NCBI RefSeq assembly: GCF_001874645.1 | Contig: NZ_CP017886.1 | Span: 2,666,001 to 2,730,000, forward strand | DNA length: 64,000 nt | Reading direction: 5' to 3' | Source: Pseudomonas frederiksbergensis | Lineage (GTDB): Bacteria; Pseudomonadota; Gammaproteobacteria; Pseudomonadales; Pseudomonadaceae | Part shown: positions 38,035 to 46,285 of the stretch, one piece after another | Position numbering within the stretch: the first letter of the stretch is position 1 | Layout: each line of letters starts with the position of its first letter | Notes under the pieces: generated by a model | What the model saw: only the letters and a program-made list of their open reading frames with translations | Database searches by the model: none | What the model was told of the DNA's origin: nothing | Translations under genes and position numbers: made by a program

Positions 38035-38680
38035 GCTGGAGCCTCCTTTCCAGGCGGCTGAGCAGCAGCGACAACGGCAAAAACAGCAGCACGCAGATCA
38101 GTGTCAGCACGGCGAGCATTTCGTAGGTTTTGTAATACAGCGCGATGTAGCTCTTGGTGGTGTAGAGAATCTCCGGCACCGCTACCGCTGACACCACGGT
38201 GGTCTCCTTGAGCAGGAAAATAAAGTTGGCGAACAGCGAAGGCAGGCTGAGGATCCCCGCTTGCGGCAGGATCACGTAGCGCAGTAATTGCCAGCGGGAC
38301 AGACCGATGGAACGCCCCGATTCAAGTTGCGCCACAGGCACCGCTTCAACGCCGGCACGCAATACCTCGGTGAGGTAGGCACCGCCCAGAAAGGTCATGG
38401 TGATGATCGCCGCCGCAAAGCCGGAAACCTTCACCCCAAGCGCGGGTAAGGCGAAATAAACGAAGAACAGTTGAATCAGCAGCGGGGTGTTGCGCGCCAG
38501 TTCCACGTACAACGCCACCAGGCGCTGCAAGTACGGCGTGCGGAACACCAGGAGGGTCGTGTTGATCAGGGCTACCAGCAACGAAGTGCCGATGGCGATC
38601 AGGCCGACCTGCAGCGTCACGCCCACGGCATTGAGAAACGCCGGAAGGGTGCTGAGGATGAAAGCGTAATCGAACGTCAT
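38015..38680 (-). CDS. Amino-acid ABC transporter, permease (first)
   Basis: The 221-residue permease begins MTFDYAFILSTLPAFLNAVG at ATG 38680; the frame stays open to 38782, but that extension has no ribosome site and is not permease-like. Motifs are YVELARNTPLLIQLFFVYFA and LESGRSIGLSRWQLLRYVIL. It is first gene of the four-gene operon permease-permease-ATPase-lipoprotein. Confidence 0.9.
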   Translation of the reverse strand: MTFDYAFILSTLPAFLNAVGVTLQVGLIAIGTSLLVALINTTLLVFRTPYLQRLVALYVELARNTPLLIQLFFVYFALPALGVKVSGFAAAIITMTFLGGAYLTEVLRAGVEAVPVAQLESGRSIGLSRWQLLRYVILPQAGILSLPSLFANFIFLLKETTVVSAVAVPEILYTTKSYIALYYKTYEMLAVLTLICVLLFLPLSLLLSRLERRLQHGQFGS

Positions 38681-38962
38681 TGAAAATCCTGAACGCCGCA
38701 GGGTAAGCGACGGTGGCGCAGTCCATTGAGCTGTGGATAACAGCCCGGCAGAGACCGACTTTAAAGGTATAAAAAGAAACATTTAAATACCGATAAAGCA
38801 TATTGATATCACGCAAAAAACTATCTGGCGGATTGGCGGCGACAGCAGGAGACAGCTATTTTCCTTTGCGCTGTAGGAGGGATCTTTTTTTCAGATTGCC
38901 CCTCCAAGGACGAGCAGCGTGCGGCCACACTCCCCGGCCGAACCCTCACAAGGACGATAAAA

Positions 38963-39058
38963 ATGGCAGACGTGAAAACACCCCAGCGGCTGGATCCGCA
39001 GGACGTCGTGAAGTTATTGACGGCGTTGCGCCGGGCGTTGAAGGGCGGGGTGGCCTAA
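38963..39058 (+). CDS. Possible 31-residue peptide gene
   Basis: ATG 38963 follows AAGGACGATAAAA, a good ribosome site, and opens a 31-codon frame with acidic start and basic helical end (LDPQDVVKLLTALRRALKGG). It is too short to be sure. It lies between the divergent ABC operon and a REP pair, and no gene follows in the same direction. A hairpin GGAGGG/CCCTCC with a T-rich loop precedes it at about 38877-38906. Confidence 0.4.
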   Translation: MADVKTPQRLDPQDVVKLLTALRRALKGGVA

Positions 39059-39061
39059 ACG

Positions 39062-39144
39062 AAAAGATCGCAGCCTGCGGCAGCTCCTACGCCGATTTAA
39101 TATAGGAGCTGCCGAAGGTTCGGGCCGCGTTCGGACGATCTTTT
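39062..39144. repeat. REP doublet pairing standard and long-type units
   Basis: The standard forward unit is followed by the long-type reverse unit ending TTCGGACGATCTTTT; it starts four bases after the 31-codon frame. Confidence 0.85.
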
Positions 39145-39157
39145 GATTTTCGCGTGC

Positions 39158-39194
39158 AATAAAAACGCCGACGCTATCGAAAGCCGTCGGCGTT
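39158..39194 (-). terminator. Rho-independent terminator of the solitary metQ-like gene
   Basis: On the minus strand a perfect 10-bp stem AACGCCGACG/CGTCGGCGTT (39164-39173 with 39185-39194) is followed by a T tract. It lies 28 bases after the gene's stop. Confidence 0.85.
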
Positions 39195-39221
39195 GTAACC
39201 TCGAAAGGATCTACCGCTCAA

Positions 39222-40004
39222 TCAGAACGCTGGCAGTACCGCGCCGTTGTACTTCTTGGCGATGAATGCCTTCACTTCAGGGCTGGTCAGGGCCTTGGCC
39301 AGTTTCTGGATCGCTACGCTGTCCTTGTTGTCTGGACGCGCGACCAGGAAGTTCACATAGGGCGAATCCGCACCTTCGATCACCAGTGCGTCTTTAGCCG
39401 GGTTCAGACCCGCTTCCAGTGCGTAGTTGGTGTTGATCATGTCCAGGTCGACCTGATCCAGAACACGCGGCAGCATGGCCGATTCCAGTTCCTTGAACTT
39501 GAAGTTGTGCGGGTTCTTGGCGATATCTTTTGGAGTCGCCAGGGCGTTTTTCGGGTCTTTCAACTCGATCAGGCCGGCTTTCTGCAACAGGATCAGCGCA
39601 CGGCCGCTGTTGCTGCCTTCGTTCGGGATAGCGATGGTCGCGCCGTCTTTCAACTCAGCCAGGGTTTTGACCTTTTTGGAGTAGCCGCCGAACGGTTCGA
39701 CGTGCACACCGATCACGGTCACCAGGTGAGTGCCTTTGCCTTCGTTGAAGCTTTTCAGGTACGGCAGAGTCTGGAAGTAGTTGGCGTCCAGACGCTTCTG
39801 ATCGACCTGCACGTTCGGTTGTACGTAGTCGGTGAAAACCTTGATTTCCAGATCCACGCCTTCTTTGGCGAGGGTCGGTTTGATCAGCTCAAGAATCTCG
39901 GCATGTGGCACCGGCGTTGCGGCAACCACCAGTTTCTCGCCAGCCTGGGCCAAACCAGCAGTCAGGGCAGCTGCCAATGCGGTGAACAACAGAATCTTTT
40001 TCAT
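39222..40004 (-). CDS. MetQ/NlpA-family binding protein, solitary
   Basis: The 260-residue protein has a signal peptide (KKILLFTALAAALTAGLAQA) without lipobox and a clear MetQ fold: VVAATPVPHAEILELIKPTL, DLEIKVFTDYVQPNVQVDQK and ATIAIPNEGSNSGRALILLQ. It binds methionine or a relative in the periplasm. Unusually, no metN or metI is next to it, so it must share an ATPase and permease encoded elsewhere, possibly those at 26356-28114. It has its own terminator. Confidence 0.88.
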   Translation of the reverse strand: MKKILLFTALAAALTAGLAQAGEKLVVAATPVPHAEILELIKPTLAKEGVDLEIKVFTDYVQPNVQVDQKRLDANYFQTLPYLKSFNEGKGTHLVTVIGVHVEPFGGYSKKVKTLAELKDGATIAIPNEGSNSGRALILLQKAGLIELKDPKNALATPKDIAKNPHNFKFKELESAMLPRVLDQVDLDMINTNYALEAGLNPAKDALVIEGADSPYVNFLVARPDNKDSVAIQKLAKALTSPEVKAFIAKKYNGAVLPAF

Positions 40005-40163
40005 GCAGTGTCCTTATTTGTCGTTGTCGACAACGGCTAAAAAATGAAGGGCCAGTGAAGGGTTATCGCTGGTGTGGAGCGGACAATACCGAGTTTTTTT
40101 ATTCCCGAAAAATATCTTTTATTCACTTTCATATTCCATTTTGTTCATGCGACAACCACGAAC

Positions 40164-40298
40164 TCTGTAGCAGCTGGCGAAGCCTGCGTTCGGGCGCGCA
40201 GCGGCCGTCATCCAGACACCGCGATTCTTCAGCAAAAATGAGTTCGACCGTTTTACGTCTGCTTCGCAGCCGAACGCAGGCTTCGCCAGCTGCTACAG
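40164..40298. repeat. Second REP-like family: 29-bp inverted repeat pair
   Basis: CTGTAGCAGCTGGCGAAGCC... at 40164-40192 is matched in perfect inverted orientation by 40270-40298. The unit contains GCGTTCGG and differs from the other REPs. The downstream arm supplies the stop codon of the sigma-54 activator gene. Confidence 0.85.
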
Positions 40299-41228
40299 GG
40301 TTTGCGTCAGGCTCTCGAGCAGGCGTTTGAGTGCTGCACTCTCGTCGGCAGAACCGGTTTTTATGAGCTGCGTTGCCTGTCGTTCGATCAACTCCAATGG
40401 CGACAACACCTGCGGCAAATTCAAATGCTCCGGCAGAATTTCCTCGCCACTGCTCACCAGCAACGCAAAGTGAATGACGTTTTCCAGTTCACGGGTATTG
40501 CCCGGCCAGCTGTGCCGCTCCAGAACCTGCTGTGCCGCGTCGCTGATAAACGGCACCGGCAGGTCGAGGCGCTGGCTGTAGATGCCGAGGAAGTACTCGG
40601 CCAATGATTGAATGTCACCGACTCGCTCACGCAAGGCCGGTAATTCGAGCCGACCTTCGCTGAGGTAGTGGTAGAGCCGCTCATGAAATTTGCCGGCCGC
40701 CACGGCTTGCGCCAGATCGATGCTGGTCGCCGCCACGAGCCGCACATCCACTGGGCTCGGTTGCTGGGCACCCACGCGGGTGACTTCGTGATTCTCCAGG
40801 GCGGCGAGCAATTTGATCTGAATCGGCAACGGCAAATCGCCAATTTCATCCAGGTACAACGTCCCGCCATTGGCCGAACCAAACCAGCCGGCGCGACTGC
40901 TGACCGAGCCGCTGAAACTGCCGCCGGCATAACCGAACAACTCGGCGTCGGCGTAGGTTGGGCTGATCGCGCCGCAGTTGACCGATACGAATAAACCGCC
41001 GCGATCACTGGCACGGTGGATATGTCGCGCCAACAGCTCTTTGCCGCTGCCGGTTTCACCGCGAATCAACACCGAGATCGAGCGCGGTGCCAGTTGCTCC
41101 AGCTCTTGGCGCAACTGCCGCGAGCGCGGGTCGACAAACACCAGCGCTTTGGCGCGAATGCTCAATGGGCTTTTTTCAGCGTCGGGAAAGGTCAGCAAGG
41201 GCTGACCGAAAGACTCATGCAAACTCAT
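40293..41228 (-). CDS. Sigma-54 interacting activator without DNA-binding domain (SfnR-like?)
   Basis: The 311-residue protein is mostly an AAA+ sigma-54 activation domain: Walker A RGETGSGKELLARHI (residues 57-64 core), Walker B GGTLYLDEIG (121-130) and sensor segment WPGNTRELENVIHFALLVSS. The loop that contacts sigma-54, normally GAFTGA, reads GSFSGS (103-108). No Fis-type helix-turn-helix follows; the protein ends 40 residues after the AAA+ lid, and its stop codon lies inside a REP-like repeat. SfnR, the regulator of sulfone use, is of this class. The missing domain may mean it acts without DNA binding or is truncated. Confidence 0.8.
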   Translation of the reverse strand: MSLHESFGQPLLTFPDAEKSPLSIRAKALVFVDPRSRQLRQELEQLAPRSISVLIRGETGSGKELLARHIHRASDRGGLFVSVNCGAISPTYADAELFGYAGGSFSGSVSSRAGWFGSANGGTLYLDEIGDLPLPIQIKLLAALENHEVTRVGAQQPSPVDVRLVAATSIDLAQAVAAGKFHERLYHYLSEGRLELPALRERVGDIQSLAEYFLGIYSQRLDLPVPFISDAAQQVLERHSWPGNTRELENVIHFALLVSSGEEILPEHLNLPQVLSPLELIERQATQLIKTGSADESAALKRLLESLTQTL

Positions 41229-41284
41229 GGCAGACTCCCGCCCAGAACCGCCGGGAGACGGGGGCGTTTAAATAAAAAAGAGGT

Positions 41285-41866
41285 TCAAGCGCGGCGCAGG
41301 GCGTGATGTTCCATGCGATTTTGCAGGCGATACAGGTAGGCAAAACCCTGCTCCCAACGATGGTGGCCGGACTTCACATTGATGTGCCCGGCACCCGCCA
41401 GAATCCCTGCTTCGGCGCCCCAGTGACGCGCCAGCTCAAGCGCCCGTGGAGCGCTGACAGCAGCGTCGTTGTCAGCGCTGACAACCTGGCTCGGAAACGG
41501 CAGCAGATGCGTCGGAATCGGTGCAAAGTTGCGCAACGCAGGCGCGCAAGCCGGTCGCTCGACGTCGGCAGGCGCAACCAGCAAGGCCCCGCGAACCTGA
41601 CGCAACGCCTGCAACGGCGCAGCAGCGGCCCAGTGGGCAACGGTGATGCAACCCAGGCTGTGGGCGATCAGAATCACGGGGGTGCTGTCGGCATCAATCG
41701 CTTCGGCCAGCGCCGCGACCCAATCCTCACGACGCGGCGTCAGCCAATCGGCCTGCTCCACCCGTGCGCTGTTCGGCAGGTTGTTCTGCCAGTGGCTTTG
41801 CCAATGATCATCTGGCGATCCTTGCCAGCCCGGCACAATCAGGTAGCGAATTGATTCGTTGCGCAT
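41285..41866 (-). CDS. RBBP9/YdeN-family serine hydrolase (alpha/beta fold)
   Basis: The 193-residue small hydrolase has the family start RYLIVPGWQGSPDDHWQSHW and the nucleophile elbow ILIAHSLGC (Ser in AHSLG), with a C-terminal His in AGHINVKSGHH. Esterase-type activity is likely, with unknown substrate. It follows the sigma-54 activator in the same direction after 56 bases, so the two might be regulated together. Confidence 0.87.
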   Translation of the reverse strand: MRNESIRYLIVPGWQGSPDDHWQSHWQNNLPNSARVEQADWLTPRREDWVAALAEAIDADSTPVILIAHSLGCITVAHWAAAAPLQALRQVRGALLVAPADVERPACAPALRNFAPIPTHLLPFPSQVVSADNDAAVSAPRALELARHWGAEAGILAGAGHINVKSGHHRWEQGFAYLYRLQNRMEHHALRRA

Positions 41867-41915
41867 GAGGAGCTCTCCTGTGCGTGTCTGTTCCTGATCA
41901 AGTATAGGGACGAGA

Positions 41916-41970
41916 TTTATATTCGTTAAGGAATAAGAAGATATTTATTAATATCTTAATCGAATATAAA
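41916..41970. promoter_or_regulatory. Nested AT-rich inverted repeats upstream of the hydrolase gene
   Basis: Outer arms TTTATATTCGTTAAG (41916-41930) and CTTAATCGAATATAAA (41955-41970) match except for one extra base; inside, AAGATATT and AATATCTT form a second perfect pair. They lie 50-104 bases before the hydrolase start on the minus strand and look like an operator or cruciform. Confidence 0.5.
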
Positions 41971-42006
41971 CCTGATCACCCTGTGGGATTGTGTTTTGCT
42001 TTCAGC

Positions 42007-42043
42007 AAAAAAAGGGGCCGCACCCTGCCAAGGAGACGGCCCC
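42007..42043 (-). terminator. Strong rho-independent terminator with no annotated gene before it
   Basis: On the minus strand GGGGCCG (42037-42043) and CGGCCCC (42014-42020) form a 7-bp GC stem followed by seven T. It ends a leftward transcript arising between 42050 and about 42440; the only candidate is the short frame at 42060-42179 or a small RNA. Confidence 0.85.
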
Positions 42044-42059
42044 GGAAATCGAAAATCTG

Positions 42060-42179
42060 TTAACGCGCCGTCATCACTGACAGCGTGGTAATCCTCAAAC
42101 GTTTAACACGAACAGGTTGCGGTTCAATGAATCGATCAGCCTGCGCCTGACGCCCCACGCGAACGTTTCGATGGATCAA
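42060..42179 (-). CDS. Possible 39-residue peptide ending just before a strong terminator
   Basis: A frame of 39 codons, possible TTG start at 42179, ends with TAA 16 bases before the terminator stem. The translation is strongly basic and ends VKRLRITTLSVMTAR, a non-random looking sequence. There is no ATG start and no clear ribosome site, so a small regulatory RNA is an equal possibility. The rest of the 41867-42443 gap holds only the inverted repeats and terminator described. Confidence 0.35.
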   Translation of the reverse strand: MIHRNVRVGRQAQADRFIEPQPVRVKRLRITTLSVMTAR

Positions 42180-42443
42180 TCATTGCGCCAAAGACTTATT
42201 TCTTAAAGGAATATTTAGCATTTAAAATAGATCAATATCGAATAAATAAGACCACCGTTTCCTGCCACCAGCACCCCTTCACGAATAGGCGCAGATCGTT
42301 GTTGTACATTCAGGCACTGGGGACTTGCAGAAGTACCGTACATGCTTCCATCCTCTGGTTATTGATGTTCGCATCCTGCCCTGCGCGATCGCTCCGGGCG
42401 TTAGCTGTGAACGCCAACCTGTTGACCGGAAGCGCCAATCATC

Positions 42444-43448
42444 ATGATTGAACCTACCTCGCTCGCCAGCTGGACCCGCGCTTTGCGCAAACAACTCGAC
42501 GCCCTCGGCCTCGACAGCAACGCCCTGTGCCTGCAAGCCGGGCTCGACCCGCAACTGATGGACGATCCCAACGCCCGCTATCCGTTATCGGCCACCACCC
42601 GACTGTGGGAACTGGCCGTCGAGGCCAGCGGCGACCCGGCGATTGGTTTGCGGGTGTCGCGGTTCGTCAGTCCGACCACCTTCCACGCGCTGGGCTATGC
42701 GTTGGTGGCCAGCGGCAGTCTGCGTGAGGTATTCGAGCGCATCGTGCGTTATCACCAGGTAATCAGCGACGCGTTGGAGCTGGAGCTGACCCGTGGCGAA
42801 GATCGCTATTGCTTCACCCTCAAGGTTCCCGAAGGCAGCCCGGCGCCAGCACGGGAAGCGATCGATGCCTTCGCCGCGATCTACGTGCGCACCTGTCGCA
42901 ACCGTTTGGGCCGGGACTATGCACCGCTGGCGGTGTACTTGCGCCGAGCGGAACCGGCCGACCCGAAACAATGGCACACGGTGTTCCGCGCGCCGATCTT
43001 CTTTGCCGCTGACGAAGACCGGCTGGAGTTTTCCATCGATGACTTCGAAAGCCATCTGGATGACGCCAACCCGGAACTGGCCGAACACAACGAAACCGTG
43101 CTCAAACGCACCCTGACACAACTGCGCCTGCTGACCTGGGAGCGCAAGGTGCGCGACGCCATCGAGGCGCAACTGCCGGAAGGTGAACCCAGCGCCGAAC
43201 ACATCGCCGAGACCTTGCATTTGAGTTTGCGCAGCTTGCAACGGCACCTGGCGGACGAAGGTTGCCGGTTCGATACGCTGCTCAATGAGTGTCGTGAAAA
43301 TCTGGCACTGCTGCACTTGCGAGACCCACAGTGCTCGTTGAGCGAAATCAGCTATCTGCTCGGATTTGCCGACACCAGCAGCTTCAGCCGCGCTTTCAAA
43401 CGCTGGACGGGGATGACGCCGGGGCAATTTCGGGATGGGTTGCGGTAA
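42444..43448 (+). CDS. AraC-family regulator with arabinose-binding-like N-terminal domain
   Basis: The 334-residue protein has an N-terminal effector domain of the Arabinose_bd type (TTRLWELAVEASGDPAIGLR) and a C-terminal double helix-turn-helix: IAETLHLSLRSLQRHLADEG and ISYLLGFADTSSFSRAFKRW followed by TGMTPGQFR. The domain type is shared with OruR/GbdR-like regulators. Its target is unknown. Its 3' end overlaps the convergent response-regulator gene by 53 bases. Confidence 0.87.
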   Translation: MIEPTSLASWTRALRKQLDALGLDSNALCLQAGLDPQLMDDPNARYPLSATTRLWELAVEASGDPAIGLRVSRFVSPTTFHALGYALVASGSLREVFERIVRYHQVISDALELELTRGEDRYCFTLKVPEGSPAPAREAIDAFAAIYVRTCRNRLGRDYAPLAVYLRRAEPADPKQWHTVFRAPIFFAADEDRLEFSIDDFESHLDDANPELAEHNETVLKRTLTQLRLLTWERKVRDAIEAQLPEGEPSAEHIAETLHLSLRSLQRHLADEGCRFDTLLNECRENLALLHLRDPQCSLSEISYLLGFADTSSFSRAFKRWTGMTPGQFRDGLR

Positions 43449-43821
43449 CGGGGTGTCGGCGCCCCCGATCACGACGCAACAACTTGCGCACCCGCGTCAC
43501 CAGCTCACTCACGACAAACGGCTTGAGCAGGTAGTCATCTTCATGCAGCTCCAACCCGCGCAGCCGGTCTTCAATGCCGTCCGTGGTGGTCAGGAACAGC
43601 ACCGGCGTAGCGCCGAGCTGGCGGATCTGTTGCAACAGCTGCCAACCGTTAAGACCGGGCAGCATCACGTCGAGGATGATCAGATCGTATTCAGCCGCTT
43701 CGATGAAGCGTCGACCGGCCATGCCGTTGTCCGCTACATCCACCGCATAACTGGCTTCGCTCAGGCCTTGGGCCAGAAGTTTCGCGGTCTCAGGCTCGTC
43801 TTCCACTAACAGCAAACGCAT
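43396..43821 (-). CDS. Orphan response regulator receiver, truncated before the DNA-binding domain
   Basis: The 141-residue protein is a complete receiver: MRLLLVEDEPETAKLLAQGL, phosphorylation site in YDLIILDVMLPGLNGWQL (Asp about 51), the Thr switch and Lys in DDYLLKPFVVSEL. It most resembles CopR/CzcR-type metal regulators. After RVRKLLRRDR, where the OmpR-type winged helix should begin, come 20 residues of unrelated sequence encoded antisense to the araC-type gene. There is no kinase nearby. It is probably a remnant or a receiver-only protein. Confidence 0.8.
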   Translation of the reverse strand: MRLLLVEDEPETAKLLAQGLSEASYAVDVADNGMAGRRFIEAAEYDLIILDVMLPGLNGWQLLQQIRQLGATPVLFLTTTDGIEDRLRGLELHEDDYLLKPFVVSELVTRVRKLLRRDRGRRHPVTATHPEIAPASSPSSV

Positions 43822-43909
43822 GGCACACCTCGAATAATCGTCAGCACAGGCTAGGCGCCTTGGCGCACAAAGCCCATCACTAACGGTTATTTCGGACGAG
43901 GTGACCGGC

Positions 43910-44596
43910 TCAAACGCTCGCCAAAGCCCGCAACCGCTGCGCATCGAGGATCTCGATCTCGCCATAACCCAGGCTGAGAATGCCCTGGCTCTCCAGGTCC
44001 TTGAGGATCTGGTTAGTGGTCTGCCGCGACAGCGAAAGCAGCAACGCCAACTGCTCCTGCGGTAGTTGCAGGATACGCCGTGCAGGTTCGATTTCACCGT
44101 AGCCGTCGGCGATCATCAGCAAGCGGTGCGCCAATCGCGCAGGTGCTGGCAGCAGGCTCAGTTGCTCAAGGTTGATGAAGGTCAGGCGCAGTTTATGGCT
44201 CATCAGCAAGGCCAACTGTCGCCAATGTTGCGGGTGATCTTCGAGCAAGGTAACCAACGCCGCCTGCGGTATATGCAACAGAATGCAGTGGCCCACGCCA
44301 TAGGCGTCATGGGTGCGTGGCTGGCCATCGAACAGACTGATTTCGCCGAACCAGTGCGGCGGTTCGATCAGGCTCAGTAGCGCCTCCTTGCCCTGCTCAC
44401 TGACAGCGCCCACCCGCACTGCACCTTCAAGCACCGCATACAGACCACACGGCGGATCGCCGCGCTTGAACAGCCGTTGCCCCTGCGGCAACCGCCGCAC
44501 CCGGGCCAGGGACAGCAGACTATCCTGTAACAAGGGCGGCAAATGGCTGAACCACTGGCCACTCATCAGGCGCGAGCGCCAGGCCTGCATATCCAT
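43910..44596 (-). CDS. Crp/Fnr-family transcriptional regulator
   Basis: The 228-residue protein has a cyclic-nucleotide-binding-type beta barrel (LFKRGDPPCGLYAVLEGAVR and PPHWFGEISLFDGQPRTHDA) and a C-terminal winged helix (LQLPQEQLALLLSLSRQTTN). No cysteine cluster suggests it is not an oxygen-sensing Fnr. I chose ATG 44596 because TTGGAG stands seven bases upstream; the frame extends to 44662. It is divergent from the Mpo1-like gene with 85 bases between, so that gene may be its target. Confidence 0.87.
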   Translation of the reverse strand: MDMQAWRSRLMSGQWFSHLPPLLQDSLLSLARVRRLPQGQRLFKRGDPPCGLYAVLEGAVRVGAVSEQGKEALLSLIEPPHWFGEISLFDGQPRTHDAYGVGHCILLHIPQAALVTLLEDHPQHWRQLALLMSHKLRLTFINLEQLSLLPAPARLAHRLLMIADGYGEIEPARRILQLPQEQLALLLSLSRQTTNQILKDLESQGILSLGYGEIEILDAQRLRALASV

Positions 44597-44681
44597 GAAA
44601 ACTCCAAGATGATTGTCGTCTGGCTGACAGAGCAACGACTGACCGCAGGGCATGATCGACATCCCTACAGGAGGAATAACA

Positions 44682-45206
44682 ATGAAAAGCCTCGTTGACC
44701 ACCTCAGTCAATACGCCGCGTACCACCGTGACCCACGCAACATCGCCAGCCACTTCATTGGCATTCCGCTGATCGTGGTCGCCGTCGCCGTGTTGCTGTC
44801 ACGGCCAGGATGGCCGGTGGCCGGGCTCTGGCTGTCTCCTGCGGTGCTGTTGGCGCTAGCCTCGGCGTGGTTCTATTTACGCTTGGAAGTACGCCTTGGG
44901 GTGGTGATGACGGTGCTGCTGGGCCTGTCCGTTTGGCTAGGTCAAATCCTTGCGGCACACAGCACCCTGCTCTGGTTGAGCAGCGGCATCGCAATGTTTG
45001 TGGTCGGCTGGGCCATCCAGTTTGTCGGCCATCACTACGAAGGACGCAAACCGGCGTTTGTCGATGATGTAACGGGATTGATCGTCGGGCCGCTGTTTGT
45101 GGTGGTGGAATTGGCATTTTTGCTGGGTTTGCGGCATGACCTGAAAGAGCAGATCGAGGCGCGGGCTGGCGGGGTGCGTCTGCGTCAGAAAAATGCGGCG
45201 GCGTAG
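44682..45206 (+). CDS. Mpo1-like (DUF962) membrane protein
   Basis: The 174-residue protein has four hydrophobic segments and the family's conserved histidines: LSQYAAYHRDPRNIASHFIG near the start and FVGHHYEGRKPAFVDD later. Yeast Mpo1 is an Fe(II) dioxygenase that alpha-oxidises 2-hydroxy fatty acids, and these histidines bind the iron, so a lipid-oxidising role is plausible. ATG 44682 follows AGGAGGAATAACA. Confidence 0.85.
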   Translation: MKSLVDHLSQYAAYHRDPRNIASHFIGIPLIVVAVAVLLSRPGWPVAGLWLSPAVLLALASAWFYLRLEVRLGVVMTVLLGLSVWLGQILAAHSTLLWLSSGIAMFVVGWAIQFVGHHYEGRKPAFVDDVTGLIVGPLFVVVELAFLLGLRHDLKEQIEARAGGVRLRQKNAAA

Positions 45207-45215
45207 ATAGTTTTG

Positions 45216-45288
45216 AAAGATCGCAGCCTGCGGCAGCTCCTACGGCATGGTGTACCCCTGTAGGAGCTGCTGCAGGCTGCGATCTTTT
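45216..45288. repeat. REP doublet, inward-facing (Mpo1-like/cysA)
   Basis: Standard inverted pair between convergent genes; the reverse unit has CTGCTGCAGG in place of CTGCCGCAGG. Confidence 0.9.
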
Positions 45289-45292
45289 GATC

Positions 45293-46282
45293 TTAAAGGT
45301 TGGCGACTTTCTGCCAGACCTTGGGCTTGAAGAACAGCGTCTCGCCCTTGGCCAGGCCGGTCAGGCTGTCGTGGTCTTTCACCACTTCCGCTTCAATCAG
45401 CTCATTCTGGCCTTCGACTTTCAATGTGATTCGCGTGGTCGCACCCAGCGGACGGATATCGCGCACTTGCGCCGCGTGGTGATCCTCCAGCTCAGTGCGT
45501 GACAGCGACACTTCGTGAGGACGGAACAGCACGTGATTGTCGTCACCCAGTTGCAGACGGTTCGAATCACCGAGGAAGTGGTACACGAAGTCGCTGGCCG
45601 GGTTTTCGTAGACATCGCCCGGTGAGCCGATCTGCTCGATCACACCCTTGTTCATCACCACGATGCGGTCGGCCACTTCCATCGCCTCTTCCTGATCGTG
45701 AGTCACGAACACCGAGGTCAGGTTGATGTCTTCGTGCAAACGCGCCAGCCAGCGACGCAGTTCTTTACGAACCTTGGCATCCAGCGCACCGAAGGGTTCG
45801 TCGAGCAGCAGGACCTTCGGTTCTACCGCCAAGGCACGGGCCAACGCGATACGCTGACGCTGACCACCGGAAAGTTGCTCCGGGTAGCGATCCGACAGCC
45901 AATCCAGTTGCACCATGTTCAGCAGTTCGTGGACTTTGACGGCGATCTGGCTTTCGCTCGGACGCTGGTTTTTCGGCTTCATGCGCAGGCCAAACGCGAC
46001 GTTGTCGAACACGGTCATATGGCGGAACAAGGCGTAGTGCTGGAACACGAAACCGACGTTGCGATCACGCACGTCGTGGCCGGAAACGTCTTCGCCGTGG
46101 AACACGATGCTGCCGGCGTCCGGGGTTTCCAGCCCGGCGATGATCCGCAGCAGTGTGGTTTTGCCACAGCCGGACGGGCCCAGCAACGCCACCAGCTCGC
46201 CGCTCTGGATGTTCAGGTTGATGCTGTTCAGCGCCTTGAAGGCGTTGAAGTTCTTGCTGACATTACGGACTTCGATCGACAT
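45293..46282 (-). CDS. cysA: Sulfate/thiosulfate ABC transporter, ATP-binding protein
   Basis: The 329-residue ATPase has Walker [21 protein letters not shown], signature [19 protein letters not shown], Walker [21 protein letters not shown] and H-loop [12 protein letters not shown]-terminal TOBE-like domain follows ([13 protein letters not shown]). CysA drives sulfate and thiosulfate uptake with CysTW. It is last of sbp-cysTWA and starts 3 bases after cysW. Confidence 0.94.
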   Translation of the reverse strand: MSIEVRNVSKNFNAFKALNSINLNIQSGELVALLGPSGCGKTTLLRIIAGLETPDAGSIVFHGEDVSGHDVRDRNVGFVFQHYALFRHMTVFDNVAFGLRMKPKNQRPSESQIAVKVHELLNMVQLDWLSDRYPEQLSGGQRQRIALARALAVEPKVLLLDEPFGALDAKVRKELRRWLARLHEDINLTSVFVTHDQEEAMEVADRIVVMNKGVIEQIGSPGDVYENPASDFVYHFLGDSNRLQLGDDNHVLFRPHEVSLSRTELEDHHAAQVRDIRPLGATTRITLKVEGQNELIEAEVVKDHDSLTGLAKGETLFFKPKVWQKVANL

Positions 46283-46285
46283 GAC

